Part shown: positions 54,347 through 63,866 of the stretch, in pieces
How the letters are laid out: every line of letters starts with the position of its first letter
Numbering within the stretch: position 1 is the first letter of the stretch
Origin: Candidatus Methylomirabilota bacterium
Lineage (GTDB): Bacteria; Methylomirabilota; Methylomirabilia; Rokubacteriales; CSP1-6
NCBI GenBank assembly: GCA_035709005.1
Contig: DASTFB010000102.1
Span: 42,418 to 106,417 of the forward strand
Direction of reading: 5' to 3'
Length of the DNA: 64,000 nucleotides
Position numbers and translations under genes: made by a program
The notes under the pieces: model-generated
What the model was told of the DNA's origin: nothing
Databases searched by the model: none
What the model saw: the letters and a program-made list of their open reading frames with translations, nothing else

Positions 54347-55420
54347 TCACCGGCGCGCCCGGTGCGCTTCCACGAGCAGCACGCAGAGCACCACGATGGC
54401 CTGGAACACGAACCCGGCGCTGGCCGGCAGGTTGACGCTGCGCTGCAGCGAGTCGGCGCCGACCATGAGGATGGCGACGAGCACGGCCGCCACGCCGACC
54501 CCCACCGGATGCATGCGGCCCAGCACGGCGATGAGGATGGCCATGATCCCGTAGCCGGGCGTGAGGCCGAGGATGAGCCGGTTGTGGTAGCCGACGACCT
54601 CGATAGCGCCCGCGACGCCGGCCAGGGCGCCACTCAGGGCCAGCGTCACCAGGGTGGTCCGGCCGAGAGGCACGCCGCCCAGCAGGGCCGCGCGCGGGTT
54701 GTTGCCGGCCGCCCGGATCTCGTACCCCAGCACGGTCCGGTGCAGCAGCATGGCGATCCCCGCCGTCACCGCGATGGCGATGAGGATACCGGCGTGCGCG
54801 CCGGCGGCGGGCATGAGCATGGGCAGCACGGCGCTGTCGGGGATGACGCGGGTGATCGCCTCGCCGGTGATGGGGTCGTTCCAGGGACCGGTGGCGACCC
54901 ACTCGGTGAGGTAGAAGGCGACGAAGTTCAGCATGACGGTGACGAAGATCTCGTTGACGCCCCAGCGCGCCCGCAGCGCGCCGGGCACGGCGCCCAGCGC
55001 GGCCCCGCCCGCGAACCCGGCCAGCACGGCCAGCGGCAGCATCACCGCCGCGGGCAGCGCCTCACCGAGGGCGAAGGCCGCGCCAGTGGCGACGATGGCG
55101 CCCGCGTAGATCTGGCCGTCGACCCCGATGTTGAAGAAGCCGCCCTGCCGCGCCAGCATCACCGCGGTGCTGCCGAGGAGCAGGGGCGAGATCTTGTTCA
55201 GGGTCTGCGCGATGCCGGCCAGGCTCCCCAGCGAGCTGGTCACGATGGTCTGGAAGGCGAGGAGGACGTCGCCCCGCATGGCGAGGATGAACAGCGCGCT
55301 GACGCCGGCGGCCAGCGCGACGGCGAGGACGTAGGTCAGCCCGGTAGTCACCACACGGGCCCGCTCCGCACGTGGAGCGGGAGCCGCCTCGGCGAGGACG
55401 GGGGTCGTTTCCGCGCTCAC
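54347..55420 (-). CDS. ABC permease 1 of BMP-family (purine/nucleoside) importer
   Basis: 357 aa from GTG 55420, overlapping the ATPase stop (GTGA). About nine membrane segments; ISPLLLGSTAVMLARQGGFFNIGVDGQ is the YufP/RbsC-like core, and EIRAAGNNPRAALLGGV is the coupling region. Such permeases pair with a YufQ-like second permease, a dual ATPase and a BMP lipoprotein for nucleoside uptake. Confidence 0.9.
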   Translation of the reverse strand: MSAETTPVLAEAAPAPRAERARVVTTGLTYVLAVALAAGVSALFILAMRGDVLLAFQTIVTSSLGSLAGIAQTLNKISPLLLGSTAVMLARQGGFFNIGVDGQIYAGAIVATGAAFALGEALPAAVMLPLAVLAGFAGGAALGAVPGALRARWGVNEIFVTVMLNFVAFYLTEWVATGPWNDPITGEAITRVIPDSAVLPMLMPAAGAHAGILIAIAVTAGIAMLLHRTVLGYEIRAAGNNPRAALLGGVPLGRTTLVTLALSGALAGVAGAIEVVGYHNRLILGLTPGYGIMAILIAVLGRMHPVGVGVAAVLVAILMVGADSLQRSVNLPASAGFVFQAIVVLCVLLVEAHRARR

Positions 55421-56952
55421 CTGGCGGCGGCCTCCGGCGTCTCGACGCCGGCCATGAGCCGGCCGATCACGTAGGCGTCGAAGCGCTCGCGCGGCAGGTC
55501 GGCGACGATCCGGCCCCGGAACATGACGACGATCCGGTGGCACAGCTGACGTAGCTCGTCCAGGTCCTCCGAGATCAGGAGCACGCCGCCGCCGGCCGCC
55601 GCGAAGGCCAGGCATCGGCGGCGCACGAAGTCGGTGGCCCGCACATCGAGACCTCGGGTGGGATTGGTGGCGATGAGCAGCCGGCCTCCGGTGGCCCGGG
55701 CCTGAGCCATGGCGCGGGCCACGAGGACCTTCTGGATATTGCCGCCCGAGAGCTCGACGGCGGGGGCGTCGGCGCTCCGGGCGCGGATGGCATATTCCCT
55801 GATCGCTTCCCGCGTCAATGCGCGCGCCCGCCCGCGGTCGAAGGCGATCGGGCCCGAGACGAACGGATGCAGGCCCAGGACGAGGTTCTCGGCCACGGAC
55901 AGCCCGGGCAACAGCCCGTCCTCGATCCGGTCCTCCGGGATGAGAACGAGGCCCGCGGCGATCCGAGCCCGCACCGAGGCGGCCGTCACGTCCCGGCCGC
56001 CCAGCCGGATGCGCCCGCCGGTCGGCCGCAGCACCCCGGCCAGGGCGTCCGCGAGCTCTCGCTGGCCGTTGCCGGCGACGCCGGCCACGCCGACGACCTC
56101 GCCGGCGTCCACGCGCAGCGAGCATCCGGCCAGGTCGAGCCGCCCCCGCCCGCCCGACACGCTGAGGGCCTCCACCTCGAGGACGCGCCCGCCGCGGGCG
56201 GCGTGGCCGACCGCGCTGGCCGCCTGCAGGCGCTCGCCGATCATGAGCTCGACCAGCTCGCCCTCGTCCCTGTCCGCGCGCGCGAGCGTGGCCACGCGGC
56301 GGCCGCCCCGCATGACGCTGACGCGGTCGCAGTTGGCCAGGATCTCGCGGATCTTGTGCGTGATGAAGATCACGGTCAGGCCCTGCTCGGCCATGGCGCG
56401 CAGGGTCGCAAACAGCGTGTCGACTTCCTGGGGTGTGAGCATGGTCGTCGGCTCGTCGAGGATGAGGACGTCCACGCCCCGGTAGAGCGCCTTGAGGATC
56501 TCCACTTTCTGCTGCACGCCGACGGCGAGCTGCCGCACCTCGGCATCGAGGTCCAGGGTGAGTCCGAAGCGCTCGGCGATGGCCTCGACGCCGCGGCGCT
56601 GACGCTCCGGGCGAAGCCAGAAGTCGCCGCCCTCGCGTCCGAGCAGGACGTTCTCGAGCACGGTGAAGTTGGCGATGAGCTCGACGTGCTGATGGACCAT
56701 GCCGATGCCGTGGCCCAGGGCGTCGCTGGGGGACGCGATGGCGGTGGGCACGCCGTCGATGGCGATGGCGCCCCGGTCGGCGCGGTAGAGCCCGCTCAAC
56801 ACGTTCATGAGCGTGGTCTTGCCGGCGCCGTTCTCGCCGAGCAGGCCGTGGATCTCTCCGCGGGCGGCGGCGAAGTCGACGCCGGCCAGGGCGACGGTCT
56901 CGCCGAACCGCTTGGCGATCCCCGTCATCTGCACCCGCGCCGCGGTCGTCAC
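55417..56952 (-). CDS. Dual-domain ABC ATPase of BMP-family importer
   Basis: 511 aa with two ATPase halves, the RbsA/YufO type. First half: Walker A GENGAGKTTLM, signature AVGVQQKVEI, Walker B VLILDEPTTML, H-switch THKIRE. Second half is degenerate, as usual: GVAGNGQRELADAL, signature LSGGNIQKVLVARAM, and LLIATNPTRGLD. It lies 20 bases after the binding-protein gene in the same operon. Confidence 0.93.
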   Translation of the reverse strand: MTTAARVQMTGIAKRFGETVALAGVDFAAARGEIHGLLGENGAGKTTLMNVLSGLYRADRGAIAIDGVPTAIASPSDALGHGIGMVHQHVELIANFTVLENVLLGREGGDFWLRPERQRRGVEAIAERFGLTLDLDAEVRQLAVGVQQKVEILKALYRGVDVLILDEPTTMLTPQEVDTLFATLRAMAEQGLTVIFITHKIREILANCDRVSVMRGGRRVATLARADRDEGELVELMIGERLQAASAVGHAARGGRVLEVEALSVSGGRGRLDLAGCSLRVDAGEVVGVAGVAGNGQRELADALAGVLRPTGGRIRLGGRDVTAASVRARIAAGLVLIPEDRIEDGLLPGLSVAENLVLGLHPFVSGPIAFDRGRARALTREAIREYAIRARSADAPAVELSGGNIQKVLVARAMAQARATGGRLLIATNPTRGLDVRATDFVRRRCLAFAAAGGGVLLISEDLDELRQLCHRIVVMFRGRIVADLPRERFDAYVIGRLMAGVETPEAAAR

Positions 56953-56973
56953 CGGCCTGCCCAGGACGCCGGC

Positions 56974-57954
56974 TTAGGGCGTCCGGTCGAGGATCTCGGG
57001 GATCGGTTTGCCGCCGACGACTTCCTTGAAGATGGCCCGCGTCCGGTTGGCGACGTCGGCCGGCACGTTGCGGATGTCCGACAGCTCCATCCCGCTGCCC
57101 GGGCGCATCTCGTAGTAGCCGGTCCGCTCGCCCTTCAGGATCTTGCCGACGATCTCGCTGTAGGGCTTGTTGAAGTCGAACACGAGGGAGACGGCCAGGT
57201 TCTTGGGAGCGAGATCCCACTTCTCCGTGTAGAACGTGGTCACCAGCACCGGCCGCGGGGCGGCCTTGACGGCCTCGATCACCCCCGACAGCCCGAGGTT
57301 CACGAAGACGACGATGAAGTCGGCGCCGGCGGCGATCTGGGCTTCCGCCGTCTGCCGGGCTTTCACCGGGTCGTTGAAGTCGCCGACCCAGTTGTACACG
57401 AGCTGGGCCTTCGGGTTGACGTCCTTGATGGCCTGATGGACCGAGTTCACGGACGTCACCACGTCGGGCAGGCGGACGCCCGCCACCATCCCGACCTTGC
57501 CGGTCTTGGTGGCCATCGCGCCGAGCGCGCCGAGCACGTAGAAGCCCTGATAGAAGCGGCGGCCGATGTTCCAGAGGTTCGGGGGCAGCTTGGGCAGCCG
57601 GCCCGAAGCTTCCTGGATGAAGGAGGCGTCCCGGAACTGCGGCGCCAGCTTGTTCACGATCGGGATGAACTGGCCGCCGTGATTGGCGATGATGTCGTAG
57701 CCGGCCGAGATGTATTCGCGGGTGATCCGCTCGGCATCGGCGACGACGACTTGCTCGGAGTGGGAGACCTCGAGGTTGTACTTCTTGGCGACCTGCTGGA
57801 GCGCCAGATAGCCGACGGCGTTGAAGTCGGCGTCCTGGATGGGGCCGGGCATGATCATCGCCATCTTGCGCCGGCCCTGGGCCCAGGCGCGGCGGGTGCG
57901 GGTGGCGGCAGCGGTGCCGAGCGTCACGGTCGTCAGAAAGCGCCGTCGATCCAT
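56974..57954 (-). CDS. BMP-family substrate-binding protein, Tat-type signal
   Basis: 326 aa from ATG 57954 with AGGAGG upstream. The signal starts MDRRRFLTTVTLGTAAA, a twin-arginine-like sequence (RRRFL). The mature domain has KMAMIMPGPIQDADFNAVGY, FVVFVNLGLSGVIEA-like segments and DIRNVPADVANRTR, typical of PnrA/BMP proteins that bind purine nucleosides or related ligands. The ligand here is probably the substrate of the divergent catabolic genes. Confidence 0.9.
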   Translation of the reverse strand: MDRRRFLTTVTLGTAAATRTRRAWAQGRRKMAMIMPGPIQDADFNAVGYLALQQVAKKYNLEVSHSEQVVVADAERITREYISAGYDIIANHGGQFIPIVNKLAPQFRDASFIQEASGRLPKLPPNLWNIGRRFYQGFYVLGALGAMATKTGKVGMVAGVRLPDVVTSVNSVHQAIKDVNPKAQLVYNWVGDFNDPVKARQTAEAQIAAGADFIVVFVNLGLSGVIEAVKAAPRPVLVTTFYTEKWDLAPKNLAVSLVFDFNKPYSEIVGKILKGERTGYYEMRPGSGMELSDIRNVPADVANRTRAIFKEVVGGKPIPEILDRTP

Positions 57955-57974
57955 GAGAGTCCTCCTGTGCGAGT

Positions 57975-58913
57975 TCATCCGCGCGCCTCCCGGTCGTAGG
58001 GCACGGCCAGCGCCCGGGGGGCGCTGGCCCCCCGGTAGACGCGCACCAGCACCACCAGCGCGAACACGTACGGCAGCATGAGAAGAAACTGGGGCGGCAC
58101 GGCCTTGCTGACCATGCCGGCCTTGAACTGGAACGCCTCGACGTAGGCGAAGAGCAGGGCGCCGGCCAGCACCGTGACCGGCATCCACCGGCCGAAGATG
58201 ACCAGCATGAGCGCGAGCCACCCGCGTCCCGCCGTCATGTTGTCGCTGAACGTCCCTGTGAGCACCACCGGCAGGTAGGCGCCGCCCAGCCCGATGAGGA
58301 GCCCGCCCACCGCGGCCGCCCCGTAGCGTAGCCCGGCCACGTCGATGCCGAGGGCGTCGACCGCCCGCGGGTTCTCGCCCGTCGCCCGCAGCCGCAGCCC
58401 CCACGCCGTGCGGAACAGCGCCAGGTGGACGAGGGGAATCAGCGCGAACGCCGCGTAGGTGAGGATCGTCTGCTGGAAGAACACGGTGCCGACCACCGGC
58501 AGGTCGCCCAGGCCGGGCACCGCCACCGGCGACAGCGTGGCGATCTGGGGCGGGCTGGTACGGATCCCGAAGACCATGCGGAAGATCAACGAGGACAGGC
58601 CGATGCCCAGCACGTAGAGGCCAAGCCCCACGGTGATCTGCGGCCCGCGCAGCGCCACCGCATAGTAGACGAGCGCCAGCGCCATCGCCGCCGCCGCCAG
58701 CATGCCGGCGCCGATGCCGGCCGCGACCATCTGCGTCTGCCAGGTGACCACGAAGCAGGTCACGGCGGCGACCAGCATCATGCCCTCGATGCCGACGTTG
58801 AGGACGCCGCTGCGCTCGATGATCAGCTCGCCGAGGGCCGCGATGATGAGGGGGGCGGCGTAGACCAGCGTTTGTTGCCAGAGGTGCGGATCGACGAGGA
58901 GGCCGGGGGTCAC
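57975..58913 (-). CDS. ABC permease 2 of BMP-family importer
   Basis: 312 aa from GTG 58913. LIIAALGELIIERSGVLNVG IEGMM is the conserved YufQ signature; RATGENPRAVDALGIDV is the coupling loop. It opens the minus-strand operon permease 2, binding protein, ATPase, permease 1. Its start is only 28 bases from the divergent fdrA-like gene, so the promoters of both must be tightly packed or overlap coding sequence. Confidence 0.9.
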   Translation of the reverse strand: MTPGLLVDPHLWQQTLVYAAPLIIAALGELIIERSGVLNVGIEGMMLVAAVTCFVVTWQTQMVAAGIGAGMLAAAAMALALVYYAVALRGPQITVGLGLYVLGIGLSSLIFRMVFGIRTSPPQIATLSPVAVPGLGDLPVVGTVFFQQTILTYAAFALIPLVHLALFRTAWGLRLRATGENPRAVDALGIDVAGLRYGAAAVGGLLIGLGGAYLPVVLTGTFSDNMTAGRGWLALMLVIFGRWMPVTVLAGALLFAYVEAFQFKAGMVSKAVPPQFLLMLPYVFALVVLVRVYRGASAPRALAVPYDREARG

Positions 58914-58941
58914 CGCGCGTCGCAGTGTATCATGCGGGCTC

Positions 58942-60390
58942 GTGAGCGTGGCGCTCAGGGTTCGGCGTGGCGCGTATGTGGACTCTGTCACCCTCATGCG
59001 CGTCGCCGAGGCGGTGCGGCGGCTGCCCGGCGTCGCCGCCGGCGCGCTGCTCATGGCCAGCGAGGCGAACCGGGCCGCGCTACGCGAGGCGGCGCTGTGG
59101 ACCGCCGAGGCCGACGATGCCGGTCCCGGCGACCTCGTCATCGCCGTCGCCGCGGACGCCGACGAGACGGCTGCGCGCGCCCTGCGTCACGCCGAGGAGC
59201 TGCTCGCGGCGCGGCGCGAGAGCGGCGGGGCGCCGGCCGCCGTCCGGCCGCGCTCGCTCGTCCGGGCTGCCCGCGATTTTCCGGACGCCAACCTGGCCGT
59301 CATCTCCGTGCCGGGCGTCTGGGCGGTGAACGAGGCCAGCCAGGCTCTGGCCGCGGGTCTGCACGCGTTCATCTTCAGCGACGGCGTGAGCCTGGAGGAC
59401 GAGATCGCCCTCAAGCGGCGCGCCCGCGAGCGCGGGTTGCTCGTGATGGGGCCCGAGTGTGGGACCAGTCTCCTCAACGGCGTCGGCCTGGGCTTCGCCA
59501 ACCGCGTCCGCCGCGGTCCCATCGGGCTGGTGGGCGCCTCGGGCACCGGCCTGCAAGAGGTCACGACGCTGCTCCACCGGCTGGGCAGCGGCGTGTCGCA
59601 CGCGATCGGCACCGGGGGCCGCGATCTCCACGACGGCGTCGACGGCATCACCACGCTGCAGGCGCTCGAGCTCCTCGGCCGCGACGCCGCCACGCGGGCC
59701 ATCGTGCTCGTCTCCAAGCCGGCGTCCGACCGGGTCGCCGCGCACGTGCTCGCCGCGGCCTCCGGCATCGGCAAGCCCGCGGTCGCGTGCCTGCTCGGAT
59801 GGCGGGGGCCCACGCCGCCGGGAATTCACACGACGGCGACGCTGGAGGAGGCGGCCGCGGCCGCGGTCCGGGCGGCCGGCGGTCCGGTGGCCCCGCTGCC
59901 GGCGCCGTCCCTGCCGCGACGACGTGGCGCCGGGCCAGTGGTCGGGCTCTTCACCGGCGGCACCCTGTGCGAGGAGGCCCGCGCCCTCGTCGGCGACGCG
60001 GGCTCGCGGTTCGTCGATTTCGGGGCGGCGGAGTTCACGCAGGGGCGCCCGCACCCGATGATCGATCCCGTGCTGCGCGCGGCCGCCGTCGCGGCCACCG
60101 GTGGCGACGGCGCGGCGGGCGTTCTCCTGCTCGACTTCGTCTTGGGTTACTGCGCGCATCCCGACCCGGTCGGCGCCGCGGCGCCGGCGATCCGCGAGGC
60201 CCGGGCGCTGGCCGCCCGGGCCGGGCGCGAGCTCACCGTCGTGGCCCACGTGGTCGGCACCGAGGAGGACGTGCCATCGCTGGCGGCGCAGACCCAGGCG
60301 CTGCACGCCCTCGACGTCGCCGTCTATCCCTCGAACCGGCTCGCCGCCCTCGCTGCCCGTGAGCTGGCCGGAGGGCCCGGTGGGCGGTGA
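58942..60390 (+). CDS. FdrA-like acyl-CoA synthetase-family protein
   Basis: 482 aa from GTG 58942. CoA-ligase-like fold with GPECGTSLLNGVGLGFANRV, VGASGTGLQEVTTLLHRLGSG, the catalytic-His-like SHAIGTGGRDL and LFTGGTLCEEA. E. coli FdrA works with YlbE (DUF1116), proteins that have been linked to oxamate carbamoyltransferase in allantoin breakdown. The DUF1116 gene follows directly, which supports a carbamoyl- or acyl-phosphate transfer role. TATCAT at 58928-58933 could be a -10 box of a nearly leaderless mRNA. Confidence 0.87.
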   Translation: MSVALRVRRGAYVDSVTLMRVAEAVRRLPGVAAGALLMASEANRAALREAALWTAEADDAGPGDLVIAVAADADETAARALRHAEELLAARRESGGAPAAVRPRSLVRAARDFPDANLAVISVPGVWAVNEASQALAAGLHAFIFSDGVSLEDEIALKRRARERGLLVMGPECGTSLLNGVGLGFANRVRRGPIGLVGASGTGLQEVTTLLHRLGSGVSHAIGTGGRDLHDGVDGITTLQALELLGRDAATRAIVLVSKPASDRVAAHVLAAASGIGKPAVACLLGWRGPTPPGIHTTATLEEAAAAAVRAAGGPVAPLPAPSLPRRRGAGPVVGLFTGGTLCEEARALVGDAGSRFVDFGAAEFTQGRPHPMIDPVLRAAAVAATGGDGAAGVLLLDFVLGYCAHPDPVGAAAPAIREARALAARAGRELTVVAHVVGTEEDVPSLAAQTQALHALDVAVYPSNRLAALAARELAGGPGGR

Positions 60391-61777
60391 CACGCTGCTC
60401 GATCGAGCGCCGGCGGCGATCAACGTGGGGGCCGATCTGTTCGCCGATTCGCTGGCCAGCCAGGGCGCTGGGGTGAGGCGAGTGGACTGGCAGCCGGCGG
60501 ACGCGCCCCGAGAGCTGGCCCGGGTGTGGACCGCGCGGGTCGAGACGGCGAACCGCCGGGCTGCGGCTGCGCTGCTCGGCGCCCATGCCGTCCTCGTCGA
60601 CGTCCGTCCCGCCATCGACGTCATCCCCGGCATGACGCCCGACACGATCCTGCACGCCGGACCGCCCGTGGAGTGGACACGGATGAGCGGGCCCCTGCGC
60701 GGTGCCGTCATCGGCGCCTTGCTGCTGGAGGCACGCGCCACGTCGGCGGCCGAGGCCGAGCGGCTGGCCGCCAGCGGCGCCGTCGGCTTCGCGCCCTGTC
60801 ATCACCACGCCTCGGTGGGGCCCATGGCCGGCGTGACGACGGCCTCCATGCCGGTCTTCGTCGTCGAGAACCGCGCCGGCGGCAACCGCGCGTACTCCAC
60901 CCTGAACGAGGGGCTGGGCAAGGTCCTGCGCTATGGGGCGTTCGCGCCCGAGGTGCTCGACCGGCTGCGCTGGTTTCGCGAGCGACTGGGCCCCGCCCTG
61001 GGTGAGGCGATCCGCCGCGCGGGCGGGATCGACGTGCGGGCCATCATCGCCCAGGCCCTGCAGATGGGCGACGAATGCCACAACCGCAACCGCGCGGCCT
61101 CGGCGCTGCTCATCAAGGCCCTGGCGCCCCACGTGGCGGCCCTCGACCTGGCGGCCTCGGAGCGCGAGCGCGTGCTGACCTTCGCGGCCGGCAACGAGCA
61201 TTTCTTCCTGAACGTCGGGATGGCGGCGTGCAAGCTGGCCGCCGACGCCGCGCACGGTGTGCCGGGCTCCACGCTGGTCACCACGATGGCGCGCAACGGC
61301 ACCGACTTCGGCATCCGCGTCAGCGGCCTGGGCGATCGCTGGTTCACCGCGCCCGCCGACACGCCGGTCGGGCTCTACTTCACCGGGCACGGGCCGGACG
61401 ACGCCAACCCGGACATCGGCGACAGCGCCATCACCGAGACCGCCGGGCTGGGCGGCTTCGCCATGGCCGCCGCGCCCGCCATCGTGCAGTTCGTCGGGGG
61501 CACGCCCGCCGACGCGCTGGCAACCACGCGGTTGATGTACGAGATCACCATGGCCGAGAGCGAGAGCTACCGGGTTCCCGCCCTCGACTTCCGCGGCACC
61601 CCCACCGGGATCGACGTGCGCCTGGTCGCCCAGACCGGAGTCCTGCCGCAGATCAACACGGGGATCGCGCACCGGCAGCCGGGCGTCGGCCAGATCGGCG
61701 CCGGGCTCGTCAAGCCGCCGCGGGCCTGCTTCGAGGCCGCCCTGAGCGCGCTCGTCCGCGACGCCGGTCATGGCTGA
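60380..61777 (+). CDS. DUF1116 (YlbE/YahG-like) protein
   Basis: 465 aa; GTG 60380 overlaps the fdrA-like stop. Family blocks are clear: AINVGADLFADSLASQGAGV, DVRPAIDVIPGMTPDTILHA, PCHHHASVGPMAGVTTASMPV, GDECHNRNRA, and TTMARNGTDFGIRVSG. In E. coli the related YlbE acts with FdrA. It probably forms a complex with the FdrA-like neighbour. Its stop overlaps hyuA by eight bases. Confidence 0.9.
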   Translation: MGGDTLLDRAPAAINVGADLFADSLASQGAGVRRVDWQPADAPRELARVWTARVETANRRAAAALLGAHAVLVDVRPAIDVIPGMTPDTILHAGPPVEWTRMSGPLRGAVIGALLLEARATSAAEAERLAASGAVGFAPCHHHASVGPMAGVTTASMPVFVVENRAGGNRAYSTLNEGLGKVLRYGAFAPEVLDRLRWFRERLGPALGEAIRRAGGIDVRAIIAQALQMGDECHNRNRAASALLIKALAPHVAALDLAASERERVLTFAAGNEHFFLNVGMAACKLAADAAHGVPGSTLVTTMARNGTDFGIRVSGLGDRWFTAPADTPVGLYFTGHGPDDANPDIGDSAITETAGLGGFAMAAAPAIVQFVGGTPADALATTRLMYEITMAESESYRVPALDFRGTPTGIDVRLVAQTGVLPQINTGIAHRQPGVGQIGAGLVKPPRACFEAALSALVRDAGHG

Positions 61778-63866
61778 GGCCGCCCGCTTCCGCATCGGGA
61801 TCGACACCGGCGGCACATTCACCGACGTGGTGGCGGTGAACGAGACCACGGGGGAGATCCTCACCACCAAGGTGCCCTCCGTGCCCCGGGACCCGTCGCT
61901 CGCCGTGCTGGATGGCATCCGCAAGGTGATGGCCCGGGCCGGCGCGGGTACGGTCGCGGCCGTCTGCCACGGCACCACGGTGGCCACCAACGCCATCCTG
62001 GAGGAGCGCTTCCCCGACCTGGCGCTGGTGACCACGGGAGGGTTCCGGCACGTGCTCGAGATCGCGCGGCAATCGGTGCCCCGCGGGTATGGCAACTCCT
62101 ACTTCTGGGTCAAGCCGGACCGGATCGTGCCGTTGCATCACGTCCGCGAGGTGCGCGAACGGCTGAACTTCCGCGGGGAGGTGCTGCGCCCGTTCGACGA
62201 GACGGGGGCCATCGCGGTCGCGCGGTGGCTCGGGCTGCGCGGTATCCGCTCGGTCGGGATCTGCTTCATCCACGCCTACGCCAACCCGGCGCACGAGCGG
62301 CGCATGCGCGACATCATCGAGCGCGAGTGTCCGGGCCTCCACGTGTCGATCTCGTCGGACGTCCTGGCCGAGTACCGTGAGTACGAGCGCGCGGTGACCA
62401 CGCTGGTCGACGCCTTCGTCAAGTCGCGTGTGGCCGAGTACGTGGCCGCCATCCGAACGCGCCTGGATGCCGCGCTGGGCGCCGGCGTGCCGTTCTACGT
62501 CATGAAGTCCAACGGCGGCGTGATCTCGGCGCGCGAGGTGGCCCGGCAGCCGATCACGACACTGCTGAGCGGACCGGCCGCCGGCGCGCTCGGGGCGAGC
62601 CTGCTCGCCGCGGCCGCCGGCTTCGACCGCGTCCTCACCGCCGACGCCGGCGGCACCAGCACCGACGTGTGCCTGGTCGAGCACGGAGCGCCGGTGCTGA
62701 CCACCGAAGGGGTGGTGGGACGGTTTCCCGTGAAGGTGCCGATGATCGACATCGTCACCGTGGGCAGCGGCGGCGGCAGCGTGGCCTGGATCGCGCCGGA
62801 CGGCGGCCTCAAGGTCGGCCCGCGCAGCGCCGGCGCCGACCCGGGGCCGCTGTGTTACGCGCGCGGCGGAGGCGAGCCGACCGTCACCGACGCGCACCTC
62901 GTCCTGGGGCGGGTGCCCCCGCGCCTGCTCGGGGGCGAGATCGCCCTCGACCTCGACGCCGCCCGGACCGGCCTGACCGCGCTGGGACGCCGCCTGGGGC
63001 TGTCCACGGCGCAGGTGGCCGAGGGCATCCTGGAGATCGCCGCCTGGAACCAGGCCAACGCCATCCAGCAGGTGAGCGTCAAGCGAGGTCTCGACCCTCG
63101 CGACTACACGCTCGTCGCCTTCGGCGGGTCGGGGCCGCTGCTGGCCGGGAGGCTGATCGACCTGCTGCACCTGCGCGCGGCCCTCATCCCGCCCTCGCCG
63201 GGCAACGTGTCGGCGCTCGGCCTGCTCGTGGTGGACCTCCGCAACGATTACGTGCAGACGCTGGTGCAGCGCCAGGACCGGCTCGACTTCGCCACCATCA
63301 ACGCGCATCTGACTCGACTGCAGGCCGAGGCCCGCGACGCGTTACGGCGAGAGGGCTTTTCCGACGAGGCGATGCGGTTCGTGTGCTCGGCCGACATGCG
63401 TTACTACGGCCAGGCGTGGGAGGTCCGGGTGGACCTGCCGCCCGGCGAGATCACCCCGGCCACGGCCCCCATCGCTGCCGAGCGCTTCCACGCGGCGCAC
63501 GAGAAGCGCTACGGCTACGCCTACCGCGCGGCCGCGCCGGGTCCGGGCGGCGCGGCGAACCGTCAGCTGGTCGAGTGGGTGAATCTCCGGGTGACCGGCC
63601 TGGGGCCGGTCGAGCGTCCGAAGCTGCGGGAGCTGCCGCCCGGCGACGGCCGGGTCGAGCGGGCCCGCACCGGCCTGCGGGCGGTGGTTTTCGACAGCGT
63701 ATCCCGGGATTGTCCGGTGTTCGCGCGGGCTCGCCTCGCACCCGGGGACGGCATCGCGGGCCCGGCCGTGGTGGAGGAGTATGGCGCGACGACGGTCCTC
63801 TTCCCCGGGCAGCGGGTGGAGGTCGATCGACTGGGCAACATGATCATCACCCGGGCTCGGGCGTGA
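61770..63866 (+). CDS. hyuA: Hydantoinase/oxoprolinase A subunit
   Basis: 698 aa ASKHA-fold ATPase subunit of the HyuA/5-oxoprolinase family: phosphate-binding IGIDTGGTFTDVVAVN at the N-terminus, HGTTVATNAILE, the central TADAGGTSTDVCLVE, GSGGGSVAWI and FGGSGPLLA. With HyuB it hydrolyses cyclic amides such as hydantoins with ATP, or acts as a related carboxylase. The stop overlaps the hyuB start (GTGA). Substrate assignment is from family only. Confidence 0.93.
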   Translation: MAEAARFRIGIDTGGTFTDVVAVNETTGEILTTKVPSVPRDPSLAVLDGIRKVMARAGAGTVAAVCHGTTVATNAILEERFPDLALVTTGGFRHVLEIARQSVPRGYGNSYFWVKPDRIVPLHHVREVRERLNFRGEVLRPFDETGAIAVARWLGLRGIRSVGICFIHAYANPAHERRMRDIIERECPGLHVSISSDVLAEYREYERAVTTLVDAFVKSRVAEYVAAIRTRLDAALGAGVPFYVMKSNGGVISAREVARQPITTLLSGPAAGALGASLLAAAAGFDRVLTADAGGTSTDVCLVEHGAPVLTTEGVVGRFPVKVPMIDIVTVGSGGGSVAWIAPDGGLKVGPRSAGADPGPLCYARGGGEPTVTDAHLVLGRVPPRLLGGEIALDLDAARTGLTALGRRLGLSTAQVAEGILEIAAWNQANAIQQVSVKRGLDPRDYTLVAFGGSGPLLAGRLIDLLHLRAALIPPSPGNVSALGLLVVDLRNDYVQTLVQRQDRLDFATINAHLTRLQAEARDALRREGFSDEAMRFVCSADMRYYGQAWEVRVDLPPGEITPATAPIAAERFHAAHEKRYGYAYRAAAPGPGGAANRQLVEWVNLRVTGLGPVERPKLRELPPGDGRVERARTGLRAVVFDSVSRDCPVFARARLAPGDGIAGPAVVEEYGATTVLFPGQRVEVDRLGNMIITRARA

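Noticed and set aside
52307..55474. 1055-codon plus-strand open frame
   Set aside because: Antisense to the permease, adaptor and importer permease genes, whose motifs are clear on the minus strand. The composition is artefactual.
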